Shown in pieces: positions 44,040 through 53,531 of a stretch of 64,000 bases of DNA. How positions within the stretch are numbered: the stretch's first letter is position 1; every line of letters starts with the position of its first letter. The translations under genes were made by a program, and so were the position numbers. Below the pieces are notes generated by a model, which was given only the letters and a program-made list of their open reading frames with translations, did no database searches and was not told the DNA's origin. Source of the stretch: Chloroflexota bacterium (GTDB taxonomy: Bacteria; Chloroflexota; UBA11872). Location of the stretch: positions 124,001 to 188,000 of the forward strand of contig JAPOVQ010000030.1 in assembly GCA_026708035.1 (NCBI GenBank). The letters run 5' to 3'.

Positions 44040-44185
44040 TCACTGCACGTAAGTCCAGGTCGGCCGTCGGCTGGGCAGCCGGCCATCGAGCCGCTTCCGG
44101 GTAGCATTCCCGTCGCCGCCGACGGGCAACAGGTCAGCACGGACTCGCGGTTTCGTGTCGGACCGCTTCGAGAGGAAGCGACTAA

Positions 44186-44305
44186 GTGCACGACGAAGAC
44201 ACTCAGGAGCTATCACAGTTTTGGTGTGGTGGGTTCTCGCTTGCCGCGTTGTCCCTGGCTTGGGCACTCCAGCAGGCACTGGTCGACGAGCGATGGGCGT
44301 CATGA
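44186..44305 (+). CDS. Small protein (39 residues) with DEDTQELSQFWCG N-terminus
   Basis: GTG at 44186 is preceded by AGAGGAAG seven bases away, a good ribosome-binding site, and comes right after an in-frame stop. The product begins VHDEDTQELSQFWCGGFS and then has a hydrophobic helix LAALSLAWAL. A related N-terminus, DEETEEVSQLWCG, appears at 62392 with similar upstream DNA. Too short to classify; the hydrophobic stretch may be membrane-associated. Its 3' end overlaps the convergent secreted-protein gene by six bases. Confidence 0.45.
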   Translation: MHDEDTQELSQFWCGGFSLAALSLAWALQQALVDERWAS

Positions 44306-47300
44306 CGTCAGGCAGTTGGGATAGTCGTCGCGGGCTGGCGTGGCGCTGATGGGATGCGCTGGGCCGTGCGTGATCCGCTCGAAGAACGCCGCGTCCGCCG
44401 CCGTCACGTTGCACCAGTAGAAGCCCAGAGCCTGGAACGTCGGGATATCCGGCACGTGGCGCCACTGCCGCAGAACCGCGTCGTAGGCGAAGATGCGGTC
44501 ATCGCCGCCGTCGAAGCGCCGTACCAGCAGATTCGGCTGCGGGCATTGGTCGTCCATGGGGATTGCCGACACCACGTCCACCGGAAGGGTGTACTGCGTG
44601 TTCACCACCGGCCACGGAATCTGATAGACCAGCGGGCTGTCGGGCGCGACCCAGTGGCGGACGATCTGACCGTCGGCGTCGCGCCGGACGACGACATAGG
44701 TCTGGCCCAAGAAACCGTCACGAATGACGCCGGCCAGGCCGATGCGCGCGCAGTCGGCGGAGATGGCGCCGATGGCCAGTTCGAAGTCGGCGTCCGGCAC
44801 GTCATGGCGCTGTATCAAGAGGCGGTTGCCGGACAGCTCCGTGGCGGTGGCCGATGGGGTGCCGCCAACAACCACCTGTCGGGTGACCGGGGCAGGTGCG
44901 GGACCTGGTGCGCCGCCACCGCCGCCGCCGCCACCGCCGCCGCTACCACCGCCGCCACTGCCGTCGCCGCCCCCGCCGCCGTTGCCCCCGCCGTCGTCGC
45001 CCCCGCCGTCGTCACTGCCGTCGCCGCCGTCACTGCCGCCGGACTCATGCCCGAAGACCCACGGACGAGCTTGCTTGATTGCGAGGACGTTCTCGCTCGT
45101 GATCTTGAACTCGATCTCCATGGCGAAGGGGTCGCCGGGCGCGGGGTTATATAGCCCCTCGAAGTGGTCATGAATCGCTTCGAGATGGCGGCGCAGCTGC
45201 GACAGCTGGGCCTCGCTCAGCAGGAGTTCCCCAGGCAGCACCAGGTTCGACGTGGCAAGTACACGGTAGGAGCCGCCCGATCCGAGCGCCCCTTCCTCGG
45301 GTACCGACTGCGCCTCGGGATTGGTCACCAGATCCTCGCCAAGCTGCGTGTTCACGTAGTAGTTCGCGTAGGTGCCAGTGGAGGGATCAAAGCTGACAGC
45401 CACCCCGTTGGCCATCTCGTCGGTGTAGTTGGGATGCACCAGCACCCCCATCGCGGCCGCCAGGTGATCGATGCGATGGAACTCGCGCTCGCCGAAGGCG
45501 CGAAAGTTCCACAGGCTGGCGAAGACCTGCTTGAGGGACTTGTCGATGCCGTCCTCCTCGGTCTCGTCGGGATGCTGCGTATAGGAGTCGTAGAGCCCCG
45601 CGCCGTTGAACCCGGGCAGGTCCTCGTTGTTGGTGCTGGACCGGTAGCGGAGCGATTGCCCTTCGGGAAAGGTCGCATGCATCGCGGTGAGGGCGTCGAT
45701 GATCCATTGCGGAGAGTCGGCGTCCTTGATCGCATCGCGCAGGTCATCGAGCATCTCGTCCTGGACGTCAAAGTCCGTCTGGAATTTGGTGTGGGCCAGG
45801 ATCGCCTTGACGGCATCGATAAGCTTCACGTCGGCTGCCAGCGTGAATTTCTCGTCCTCGGGGCCGCTCCTCTTGCCGAAGAGCGTCGCCTCACCCAGGG
45901 GGGTCTTGCTCATGAATTCGTCGTAGAAATAGAACGGGATCGCGAACCCGTTGGGAACGGTGCCGGCAGGGAAGCCGAGCTTCCGAACTTCGGCCACGTT
46001 GGCCGCCTTGACGCCGAACGCATCGAAATCGGCGAAGCCGATGTCGCTCAACGCAGTGATCGTCTTCACGGATAGGTCGCGTTTCGGCGTCTGGGTGCGG
46101 GCGGGCCGGGAAGCGGCGTAGTGTGCATCGACCTCAGCGCGGGTGGCCTCTTGCAAGCTCCAGCCGCCTGGTGCAACCGTCAAGCGGACATAGTGGCCGT
46201 CGAGCCTTCTGATGCGGGGCCGGTCGAGGATGTTGCGAATGAAGGCGTTCGGCACGCCGTCCTGCACCGCCCGCAGGTTGACATGCGAAAGCGGCGTTTG
46301 GGGTAGCGTGGTGATGATGCCGGCGACGCGCGGCAGATTGTTGGGCAGAGCTTCAAGAACAATGATTTCACGGGGATGGGGACGCTCATCCAGATCGATT
46401 ACTCGAAGACGGCCGTAGCTCAAGCCAGTATTCAAGGGTAGAAAGTCGCGATCCTCGTAGACGTCTTCGTCGAATAGGAGAGGGATGCGTGACCCCCTCA
46501 AGGCGGTCAAATCGGACTGAAAGTACCTCAGACTATTGTTCTGAATATGAAATCCCAAGTTGTTTGTCACAAGTGGAACGCTTGCAGCGAGTAGTGCGTG
46601 GACCTGCTGTGCAACACTAAGGGGATACTGGTTCGGTCCCAACGAACCCGTTCGAATCCGGTAGAGATAGAGCCCGTGGCTGCCGTCCGTGGCTATCAGC
46701 GAATCATTATATTCTATGTCACCAAGCACTACGTCGCCCAAAGATAGGTCCACAGCATCTAGGAAAGCAGTGTGCACCTGGTGCGTCTTGCTGTCTATGA
46801 AATAGATGCCTAAGTGATTGTTGTCAGTTTCGGTAATCACGAATTTTAGGAACTTCTCACTGAACGCAAGCGCGGTGAACTCGCTGTCATCAGGAATGGC
46901 GACTGCTCCGTCGCTGCTCTGGATGACGGGGGCCGGATTCACCGGGTTCTTCGTTCCCAGATCGTCGAGTTCGGTGAGGTCATCGACGCAGTCGCCGTCC
47001 ACGTCCGCCGGGTCGGAGATGCTGTACTTCTCGACCCGGTAGCGCTCCTTCGGCAGGGCCGCCACGTTCTCGGCGAGCGTGGTCGTGCCTGCCTCTCCGC
47101 GCTTCACGAGAACTGGCTGATGCACGACGTCACCGTCCACGTCATGCGTGACGAACAGCACGAAATAGTCGTCGGTCGTGGACGTGGCCTCGATGGGCAC
47201 GGCCGTCACCGTCACCACCGTCGGCGTGGTATTGAAGCTTTCGCCCTCGCAGGTCTCCTCGTCGCTTGGGTCCTGCGCGATGGCGGGCGCCGGCTGGGCC

Positions 47301-47578
47301 GCCAGGGCAAGCGCGGTGACCGCCACCAGCAGCAGCCAGCAGGCTTTGGCTCGAAGCCCTCGCCTTGGCGCGTAGCACCGCTTCGGAACCCGGGGGTGGT
47401 TCAACGGCCGAGTCTCAATCGTCGTGGTCGGACCTTGATCCGGCACGCACGCGCGCAAGGATCGCGACGAATGTTCCAATTGGCGCCCGGCGGCCGGGTG
47501 TTGGCCTCCCGCGCCGTCATTCGCGCGGATAGCCGCATCGCCCGCACCGTCAGTCCGCCGTGCTTCGGTCGCGCCCAT
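44300..47578 (-). CDS. Secreted PEP/pyruvate-binding (PPDK/GWD-like) protein with Gly/Asp linker
   Basis: A 1092-residue protein. A hydrophobic signal (ACWLLLVAVTALALAAQPA) lies about 80 residues in; a TTG ahead of NHPRVPKRCY may be the true start. A swivel-like segment LPQTPLSHVNLRA (near 430) precedes the PPDK-type nucleotide domain: FGVKAANVAEVRKLGFPAG, then LRYRSSTNNEDLPGFNGAG near 645 and ANGVAVSFDP. After a Gly/Asp linker (about 843-889) a C-terminal beta domain follows. In known dikinases this architecture transfers phosphate via a His; here the His lies in TPLSH. An exported enzyme of this fold is odd, so a binding or inactive role is possible. Confidence 0.75.
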   Translation of the reverse strand: MGATEARRTDGAGDAAIRANDGAGGQHPAAGRQLEHSSRSLRACVPDQGPTTTIETRPLNHPRVPKRCYAPRRGLRAKACWLLLVAVTALALAAQPAPAIAQDPSDEETCEGESFNTTPTVVTVTAVPIEATSTTDDYFVLFVTHDVDGDVVHQPVLVKRGEAGTTTLAENVAALPKERYRVEKYSISDPADVDGDCVDDLTELDDLGTKNPVNPAPVIQSSDGAVAIPDDSEFTALAFSEKFLKFVITETDNNHLGIYFIDSKTHQVHTAFLDAVDLSLGDVVLGDIEYNDSLIATDGSHGLYLYRIRTGSLGPNQYPLSVAQQVHALLAASVPLVTNNLGFHIQNNSLRYFQSDLTALRGSRIPLLFDEDVYEDRDFLPLNTGLSYGRLRVIDLDERPHPREIIVLEALPNNLPRVAGIITTLPQTPLSHVNLRAVQDGVPNAFIRNILDRPRIRRLDGHYVRLTVAPGGWSLQEATRAEVDAHYAASRPARTQTPKRDLSVKTITALSDIGFADFDAFGVKAANVAEVRKLGFPAGTVPNGFAIPFYFYDEFMSKTPLGEATLFGKRSGPEDEKFTLAADVKLIDAVKAILAHTKFQTDFDVQDEMLDDLRDAIKDADSPQWIIDALTAMHATFPEGQSLRYRSSTNNEDLPGFNGAGLYDSYTQHPDETEEDGIDKSLKQVFASLWNFRAFGEREFHRIDHLAAAMGVLVHPNYTDEMANGVAVSFDPSTGTYANYYVNTQLGEDLVTNPEAQSVPEEGALGSGGSYRVLATSNLVLPGELLLSEAQLSQLRRHLEAIHDHFEGLYNPAPGDPFAMEIEFKITSENVLAIKQARPWVFGHESGGSDGGDGSDDGGGDDGGGNGGGGGDGSGGGGSGGGGGGGGGGAPGPAPAPVTRQVVVGGTPSATATELSGNRLLIQRHDVPDADFELAIGAISADCARIGLAGVIRDGFLGQTYVVVRRDADGQIVRHWVAPDSPLVYQIPWPVVNTQYTLPVDVVSAIPMDDQCPQPNLLVRRFDGGDDRIFAYDAVLRQWRHVPDIPTFQALGFYWCNVTAADAAFFERITHGPAHPISATPARDDYPNCLTS
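44910..45050. repeat. Simple-sequence Gly/Asp codon repeat inside the secreted PEP-binding gene
   Basis: A run of ccgccgccg and related triplets encodes the Gly/Asp linker between the PPDK-like half and the C-terminal domain. Triplet runs like this expand and contract, so length may vary between strains. Confidence 0.75.
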
Positions 47579-47679
47579 TCCGCCCGAATCTTCTTGAATT
47601 CGGGATAGAGATAAATGATATCTTAGTGGTTTATGGCCCTGTCAAGTGAGCTGTTGGCGAGTTATGACCCATATAGTAT

Positions 47680-50028
47680 GTGATGTTAAGTGATCATCTC
47701 TTCCAGACCATATCATCTGTGGACGCCCACCGCCGTTGGTTCGGCACCCACGGTGAACGGAGTTGCACGGTGACGCCGCGTCTACCGCTGGGCACGCGGC
47801 GCGCCGCCACGCGCCTGGGCCTCACGCCGCTGGTGGTCGCCATGCTGACCGTCCTGGCCCCGGCGGCCGCCGCCCTCGACTGCGCGGGCATTGCCCTCGA
47901 CGGCGGCTGCCTCTTCACCATCACCGGCGGCGATACCGAGGATCCCGACGACGGCTTCGCCGTCACCAATGCCGACGACGTGCCGCTCTGGGACTTCGTC
48001 CAGGCGCGCGACCTCCAGGCCATCGGCTATCCCATCAGCCAGCGCTGGATCGACGGGCCCTTCACCCTCCAGGCCTTCCAGAAGGTGATCCTCCAGTGGC
48101 ACCCCGGCAAGCAGCGCATGAACTACTACAACACCCTCGACGCGCTGGCCAACCGCTATCCCGACGTCGAGCTGCCCAACGTCCCGCCCCACCAGGTCCT
48201 TGCGGAGGACCAGGGCGCGACCTTCGGCGCCATCATCCGCAACCATCTGGCGCTGCTGGACCAGAACCCGGCCATCAAGGAGCGGTTCCTCAGCGAGCCG
48301 GATTGGCTCAACCTCTACGGCCTCCCCATCCGCTACGAGGAACGCGAGGTCGACGGCCATCCCCAGGGCCTCCAAATTCTGCGCGCCCAGCGCACCGTGT
48401 TCGTCATCTGGAACGTGCCTGCGCCCGGCACCACCGTCGGCCGCGTCAACCTCCAGAACGTCCCCGACAAGGTCAAGCAGCTCAGCGACGTGATCATCCC
48501 GGACCGGGTGAAACAGCCCCTCTATGCGCCGCCGCCCGACGTCCTCCCGGCCATCGCCGAGCTGCCCTGGGCGCGGGATGGCCTGACCCTCGTCGAGCGC
48601 CACGCCGTCGACCGCCTGGTGCGCATGGCTCGTGACTTTCCCGATCTGTTTGCGTACCTCCTCTACGAGATCGATCTGCGTCGGCTACGCCACCCCAACG
48701 CACCCGACATCGCCCCCATCAGCCTGCCCCGTCCCCTGACCGCCGCCACTCTGGACGGCCTGCACCGCGCCGTCGAGATTGCCAGCCTCCCCTGGGTTCA
48801 GGACGGCCTCACCGATTTCGAGCATCTGGCCGCGCGGATTCTCTACGACTTCGCCTTCATTTTCCCCGCGACCGTGGAGGTGCTCCTAAAACGCCCGTGG
48901 CTCCACGATGGCATCAGCCCCGACGAACGGCACGTGCTTGATGGGTTAAACTCCAGATTCTATTCCTCGGCGGTGAATCCCGGACCGCGGGCCGCGATTG
49001 ACCGGCTCGGCGCCGATCTCATGGCCATGCCCTTGATGGATTCCATTGAGGGTTTTGAGGCGCAGGCGATCTTTACTTTATTCCGTTTCTCTGTGGATTA
49101 CTTTGATAATGCGAGAGAGCTCGCCTTGTTACAACGGAACGTGGCATATCTCCTCTCGAAAGGTGGGCTTACGGACGAGCACGCGCTCATTCTCAAGATT
49201 CACGGAAATGCGATCCTTGACGGCATGACGGATCAAAACGATCCGCGGCTGCTCGACCAGTTTCTCGTCGATCCCGCCAGTCGCGGCATTACCATCGAGC
49301 GACGGCGGATCTCGCTGCCGCTGACCGGATCCGCGCTGCTGATCGTCCTCCGCTCGGTCCCGGTTTCCCCGCAGACGATGGATGTCTTCGAGCAAGCCGT
49401 TCGCGCCGTCGAGCACGTCATGGGGATACGGTTCCCGACCAACACCATCGGTGTCATCATTTCTCGGTATACGTTCAATACCGGGGGGGTGCCGTTCGTT
49501 AGCGTCTTTGCCGAGAGCTTTCGGGTTTCAGATACATCCAACTATTTGCGGAGCCTGTTTGCTCACGAATTGGCCCATCAGTTTTTTGCCGGAGATGCGC
49601 CGACTTGGGTAACCGAAGGCGCCGCGCGCTTCGTCCAGGTGCGAGCCGGTTTCCACGAACGGCCAGACCTCGACGAGTGGCGGTCGCATTGTCCCGTCGC
49701 CGGGCTGGCCGACATTTCCGAAAGCTTCTCGACTTGCAATTACAATCTTGGCGCCCTTATGTATCTGGATCTCTACGATGCGTTAGGCCATCACGAGTTT
49801 CATCGCGGATTCAGCAAACTGTATCGGATCCTCAATTTCTGGCAGATTCAATATCATGCAAACCGGTGGGGCGACAAAACCCGGTTGGTCGATCGTTGTG
49901 ACTTTTGCCAGCGAAAGGTTGGCGGCCTGTATCTGATGCGCCGCGCCTTCGTCGAGGGGGCCGACTCCGCGGCCGCGGACATCGCCAACCACATCATCAC
50001 CCGCTGGTACTACGGCCCGCTGCAATAG
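47680..50028 (+). CDS. Secreted zinc-metallopeptidase-like protein with GYP module (paralogue 1)
   Basis: 782 residues. The signal segment (LTPLVVAMLTVLAPAAA) ends before LDCAGIALDGGCLF; GTG at 47770 may be the true start. Next come TITGGDTEDPDDGF, a GYP module (IGYPISQRW, LQAFQKVILQWHP), and a region ending VNLQNVPDKVK. Then helical repeats follow of the form LPWxxDGLTxxExxAxxxL. The C-terminal end has HELAHQFF near residue 630 with a Glu downstream (WVTEGAARFV), a gluzincin-like HExxH...E site. It lacks the WPAxC repeat pair found in its paralogues. It probably hydrolyses peptides outside the cell; unproven. Confidence 0.8.
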   Translation: MMLSDHLFQTISSVDAHRRWFGTHGERSCTVTPRLPLGTRRAATRLGLTPLVVAMLTVLAPAAAALDCAGIALDGGCLFTITGGDTEDPDDGFAVTNADDVPLWDFVQARDLQAIGYPISQRWIDGPFTLQAFQKVILQWHPGKQRMNYYNTLDALANRYPDVELPNVPPHQVLAEDQGATFGAIIRNHLALLDQNPAIKERFLSEPDWLNLYGLPIRYEEREVDGHPQGLQILRAQRTVFVIWNVPAPGTTVGRVNLQNVPDKVKQLSDVIIPDRVKQPLYAPPPDVLPAIAELPWARDGLTLVERHAVDRLVRMARDFPDLFAYLLYEIDLRRLRHPNAPDIAPISLPRPLTAATLDGLHRAVEIASLPWVQDGLTDFEHLAARILYDFAFIFPATVEVLLKRPWLHDGISPDERHVLDGLNSRFYSSAVNPGPRAAIDRLGADLMAMPLMDSIEGFEAQAIFTLFRFSVDYFDNARELALLQRNVAYLLSKGGLTDEHALILKIHGNAILDGMTDQNDPRLLDQFLVDPASRGITIERRRISLPLTGSALLIVLRSVPVSPQTMDVFEQAVRAVEHVMGIRFPTNTIGVIISRYTFNTGGVPFVSVFAESFRVSDTSNYLRSLFAHELAHQFFAGDAPTWVTEGAARFVQVRAGFHERPDLDEWRSHCPVAGLADISESFSTCNYNLGALMYLDLYDALGHHEFHRGFSKLYRILNFWQIQYHANRWGDKTRLVDRCDFCQRKVGGLYLMRRAFVEGADSAAADIANHIITRWYYGPLQ

Positions 50029-50031
50029 GCT

Positions 50032-50202
50032 GTGCGCCCCCTCGGCGTTCAACACACTGACCGCCGACCGCTGCGGCGCCTCGGCCTCGCGGTCATCGTG
50101 CTCGGTCTCCTCGCGGCGTTTGTTCCGTCGGTCGGCGCGCTGGACTGTGAGGGCATCCCCCTCGACGACGGCTGTCTCTTCACCATCACCGGCGGCGACA
50201 CC
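50032..50202 (+). pseudogene. 5' remnant of a further metallopeptidase paralogue, cut by an IS
   Basis: It reads from the signal segment (LGLAVIVLGLLAAFVPSVGA) through LDCEGIPLDDGCLFTITGGDT and stops being homologous exactly at the IS end at 50203. The rest of the gene is not found on the far side of the IS, so material was lost. It follows the stop of paralogue 1 directly, as a tandem copy would. Confidence 0.8.
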
Positions 50203-51351
50203 GTGTCCTCTTCCCGAGATGTAGCGACGGGTGGGGCTCATCTCGACGACCTCTGCGGCCACATTTTCGCAGCCCCAAGGACTTCGGCGGGAGTGCGGCC
50301 TTGCGTGCGGCGCCCGGTGTGGGCGCGGTCGTGGTTGTAGTACTGGAGATACTGCGCCAGATCCCGGCGGAGGGCCGTGAAGCGGGGGATCAAGGCACGG
50401 GCGAAGGTGGGGCGGTAGCACTCCGCGAGGATGGTTTGGTGGACGCGCTCCACGCAGCCGTTGCTCTCGGGCCGGCCCGCGCGGATCCGCGTGTGACGCA
50501 CCCCGGCGTGGGCGAGGGCCTGCCGGAAGGTGGCGCTGGTGAACTCGCTGGCGTTGTCGGTGCTGACGCGCTGGAGCGGCCAGCCATGGCGGGCCAAGTC
50601 CGCGGCGACCTGCTGGGCTAAGGCCGCGGTGTGGCGGGCGGCGGGATTGCGCGGGGTGTTGTGGAGGGTGGCCCAGGTGTAGCTCGTGGCGACGTCAATG
50701 GCCGTGTACTGCCAGGTGCGTCCCCGAGAGCCCGTCAACTGGCCGACGTGGAAACAGTCCAGCTGGACCAGCTCGCCCGGCTGGGCGGCCTCGATATGGC
50801 GCACGGGCTCCGGGACGCGCGGGGGTGGCTCGGGCGGGGCCTGGTAGCCCGCGATCAGCCCCAGCCGCTTGGCGCGCGTATTGAGGCCCGCGCGGCGCAG
50901 CACGTTCCAGATGCCGTGCGGGCTGCGGCGGTGCCCACCCCACCGCGGGCGCCGCAACTCGGCCGCTAGCCGGTCGGGGCCCCACCCGGGATGGGCCAAG
51001 GCCACCGCCAGGATGTGCTGTTCCAACCACGGCGGCGTCCGTCACGGCGACTGGGGCGGGCGCCGCTCGCGGGGGCGCAGGGCGTCCAGGCCCCACCGCT
51101 GCACGGGCTTGCGCCAGCGGTAATACGTCGACGGATGCACGCCCATGATGCGGCAGGCGGCGCGCACGTTGCCCAGCTCCTCGGCCAGCGCGAACAGGCG
51201 TAGCCGGAACCGGTGGAGTACGTCATCATGGGTCATGAGCGGTGCCTCGCTTCCATCTCATCGTTTGATCCCGATGAGATAAAGCGTGCACCGCTCTCTG
51301 GCGTCAGCCCAAACCGATGCCAGGTGTCGCGTCTCTTTGGGAAGAGGACAC
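50203..51351 (-). mobile_element. IS481-like insertion sequence
   Basis: The ends are near-perfect inverted repeats, GTGTCCTCTTCCCgaga on the left and its complement at the right (gtgtcctcttccc is identical over 13 bases). About 1.15 kb long. It carries a transposase with an integrase core. No target-site duplication is evident, and the flanking gene does not resume, so an adjacent deletion or rearrangement followed insertion. Confidence 0.8.
50238..51236 (-). pseudogene. IS481-family transposase, frame disrupted
   Basis: The N-terminal HTH part (51236-51042; RAACRIMGVHPSTYYRWRKP) and the rve core (51026-50238) are in different frames. The core keeps D in YTAIDVATSYT, D in RVSTDNASEF and E in GCVERVHQTI, the DDE triad. 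The break is near 51030: the first part ends in PPQSP and a stop, and the expected joining sequence VTDAAVV is in a third frame. IS481 members normally have one frame, so this is probably inactive unless a sequencing indel is involved. Confidence 0.75.
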
Positions 51352-52033
51352 CTGCGCCGAATCAAGGCTCCCAGACCTGTAAACCTTCGTTGGAGCCCAC
51401 ACCCGGAGTTGAACCGGGGGCCTCGTCCTTACCAACTATTTTGCTGTCAGCGCTGAGGCACCCACCTGTAGACCTCGAGCGAAATGCATCAAATTATGGT
51501 GTGGTGGGCTTCCGGCGGTCATCTTGGTCGGCTCCGCGGGCCCGGGAACACACTCAGCCGACCCTCTTCAGGCAGAATTCACGCGCAGCGATCGCCGCCT
51601 GACCGGAGAATCGCTGCAAGAGCAATGTCCACCGCCGTCGCGTGCCATTGTCCCCTCCGCTTACTCGTTGTTGCGTTTGATCTCCCGAGCGTCGTGTGCG
51701 CACCTGACCGTGGTTCGGGAGTTCGCGAATTCGCCTCTCGCCGCCCTGGCCAACGACCACCTGACACGGGATTCCCGGTAGTCCTCTAAACGGGATCCTA
51801 TTTTGTGCTGTGCTATTGCCGTCCCGGTGACGATCCCCGACGCCCCATCCGCCGAAGCCGCCCTCCGCGTGGCGATCCGGCTCGTCCTGTGCCACTGCCG
51901 CGCCACCCGCGCCCTCCGGCAGCTACGCCGTACTTCCAGGAGCGCTTGGCCGCCTTCGACCACTGGCTCGACGCCGCCGGCCTGCTCGCCCCACTGGATC
52001 GCTGCCGCCCGTCGCAGCCTCTCGTCTTCTGCA
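51352..52033. other. Junction region without a recognisable gene
   Basis: It contains the tRNA-Thr fragment at 51392-51435 and a mosaic of open frames on both strands. A segment reading YFQERLAAFDHWLDAAG near 51930-51990 (plus strand) has some coding look but no partner I can name. The end at 52034 abuts the FN3 pseudogene. Confidence 0.4.
51392..51435 (-). repeat. tRNA-Thr(GGU) 3' fragment, left direct repeat of the 51.4-62.5 kb interval
   Basis: The minus strand reads TTGGTAAGGACGAGG, then a T-arm CCCGG-TTCAACT-CCGGG, an acceptor end TGTGGGCT and a CCA. There is no matching D-arm or 5' acceptor half. It matches 62510-62553 in 42 of 44 positions and in the same orientation. Confidence 0.8.
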
Positions 52034-53531
52034 AGTAGTCCAGCGTCATGCCGTCGCCATAGACCCTCGCGCGGAATCCAAACGCGGTCGCGCAGTTGAG
52101 CCCGTCCACCGTGTGGCCGGCGCCGGTGATGTCAGCCTTGGTCTCGGTCCAGTCGCCGGTAGTGCCCAGACGGTATTCCACGCGGTATTTTGCGGCGCCC
52201 GAAACGGCGTCCCAACTCGGCGGGACGCTATTCGTGGTCACCGTCCCGACCGTGAAGTTCTCGTGCGCGGGCGGCAGCGGGCAGCCGGCAGTCGTCGTCG
52301 TGGTGCTGGCCCACGCGACCCACTTGGCCTTATAGGTCGTGCCGTCGCTGTAGGCGCTGACCCTGAAGGTGTAGTCGGTGCCGCACTCAGGCTCCGTCAC
52401 GTTGTACCAGGTGCCCGTAATGTTGCCGTCGTAGCCCACGATGTCGTATTTCGTGACGCCGCTCAGCGAGTCTCCCATGCCAGTTTGATGTTGCTCTTAC
52501 CGTGCACGGTCACGTGGAACCCAGACGGCGCGGGCGGGGGGATCCAGTGTGTCCTCAGGAGTGGTCTTGTCTTCGGGTGGGTCGGTCCAATACCCGCAGC
52601 TGTCCGTACCGTTGCAGGCGTGGACGCGGAGCTTGTAACGCGTGTTCCACTCCAGCCCTGTATACCTCTTGCTTCGCGCCGACGGCCCCACCACCTCGAC
52701 GTTGGTATAGGGCGGTTCTCCATCGCTGTCCCGCCAGAACTTCACCCCGAAACCCGTCAGCGGCGTCCCGCCGTCGCTCGGCGTGCCCCATTCCGCTATA
52801 AGGACATTGGAGTCGTCTGACTCTCGGCTTAAGCTGACACTCGGCACGATCCCCGGGGTGCCCGCCCGCGCGGCCGCCCGCGCCGCCCCCACTCCCCGCA
52901 TCGTCGTCTGCGTGGTCCGAATCCGCTCCCCTGACGCCGTGATCACAAACTCGGGCAGCGCCTCCACCGTCAAGCGTTGGCTGACCGACGCCTCGCTGTC
53001 ACTGTCGCCCGCCCGGCGCACCTCCGCCGTCACCGTCGCCCCGCCCGGCGCGCAGGCGTACACGTGGAAGGTGAGGTCCTCGGTCGCCGCATCCGTCACT
53101 GTCGCCGTCTGCGACGACTCGCCGCACCCGCCGACCCCCAGCCTGGCGCGGTCGCTCGACACGATGACCTGGTACACCTCGATGGACGAGAGATTGGAGA
53201 GCTCCACCGGGAAGCTGTCGACGGTCAGGTGCATGGGATGCTCGCTCAGGTCGCGGATGCCAATCTCGGCCCCCGCCGCCTGCGCCACGCCGCCGACGAC
53301 CGTGACACTCAGCAAGCCCACCGCGGCGAGAAGGGCCGCGGCAACGCGGAGCACCCGCCCCTGGCGCCGCAGGCGGCCGCCCGCCGTTTGCAGCCATTGG
53401 GCCTGGCGCCAGGCTCGCGTCGAAGGTTCCGATTGGTGATCGGCCGCCGGTAGTCGATCTCTCGCGCCGTTGGTCGGGTGCGCACCGTGACTGCCCGTAC
53501 CGTCGTTCCGCCGTGGTTCGTTCGCGCCCAT
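52034..53531 (-). pseudogene. Secreted FN3 protein with two frameshifts and a lost C-terminus
   Basis: The first frame begins at 53531 with a signal (LLAAVGLLSVTVVGGVAQA) and two beta domains, the second FN3-like (TPLTGFGVKFWRD, TRYKLRVHACNGTD). After ...PEDTLDPPA the sequence continues in a second frame (SGFHVTVHGKSNIKLAWETR), then in a third (LSGVTKYDIVG, RVEYRLGTTGDW). Homology ends near MTLDYLQKT at about 52040. Two frame changes within 60 bases suggest decay or sequence error. Its 5' region resembles that of the PEP-binding gene. Confidence 0.7.

Noticed and set aside
44986-45060. Gly/Asp codon run as a calcium-binding RTX repeat
   Set aside because: The sequence lacks the GGxGxDxLx nonapeptide; it is a simple triplet repeat forming a linker.
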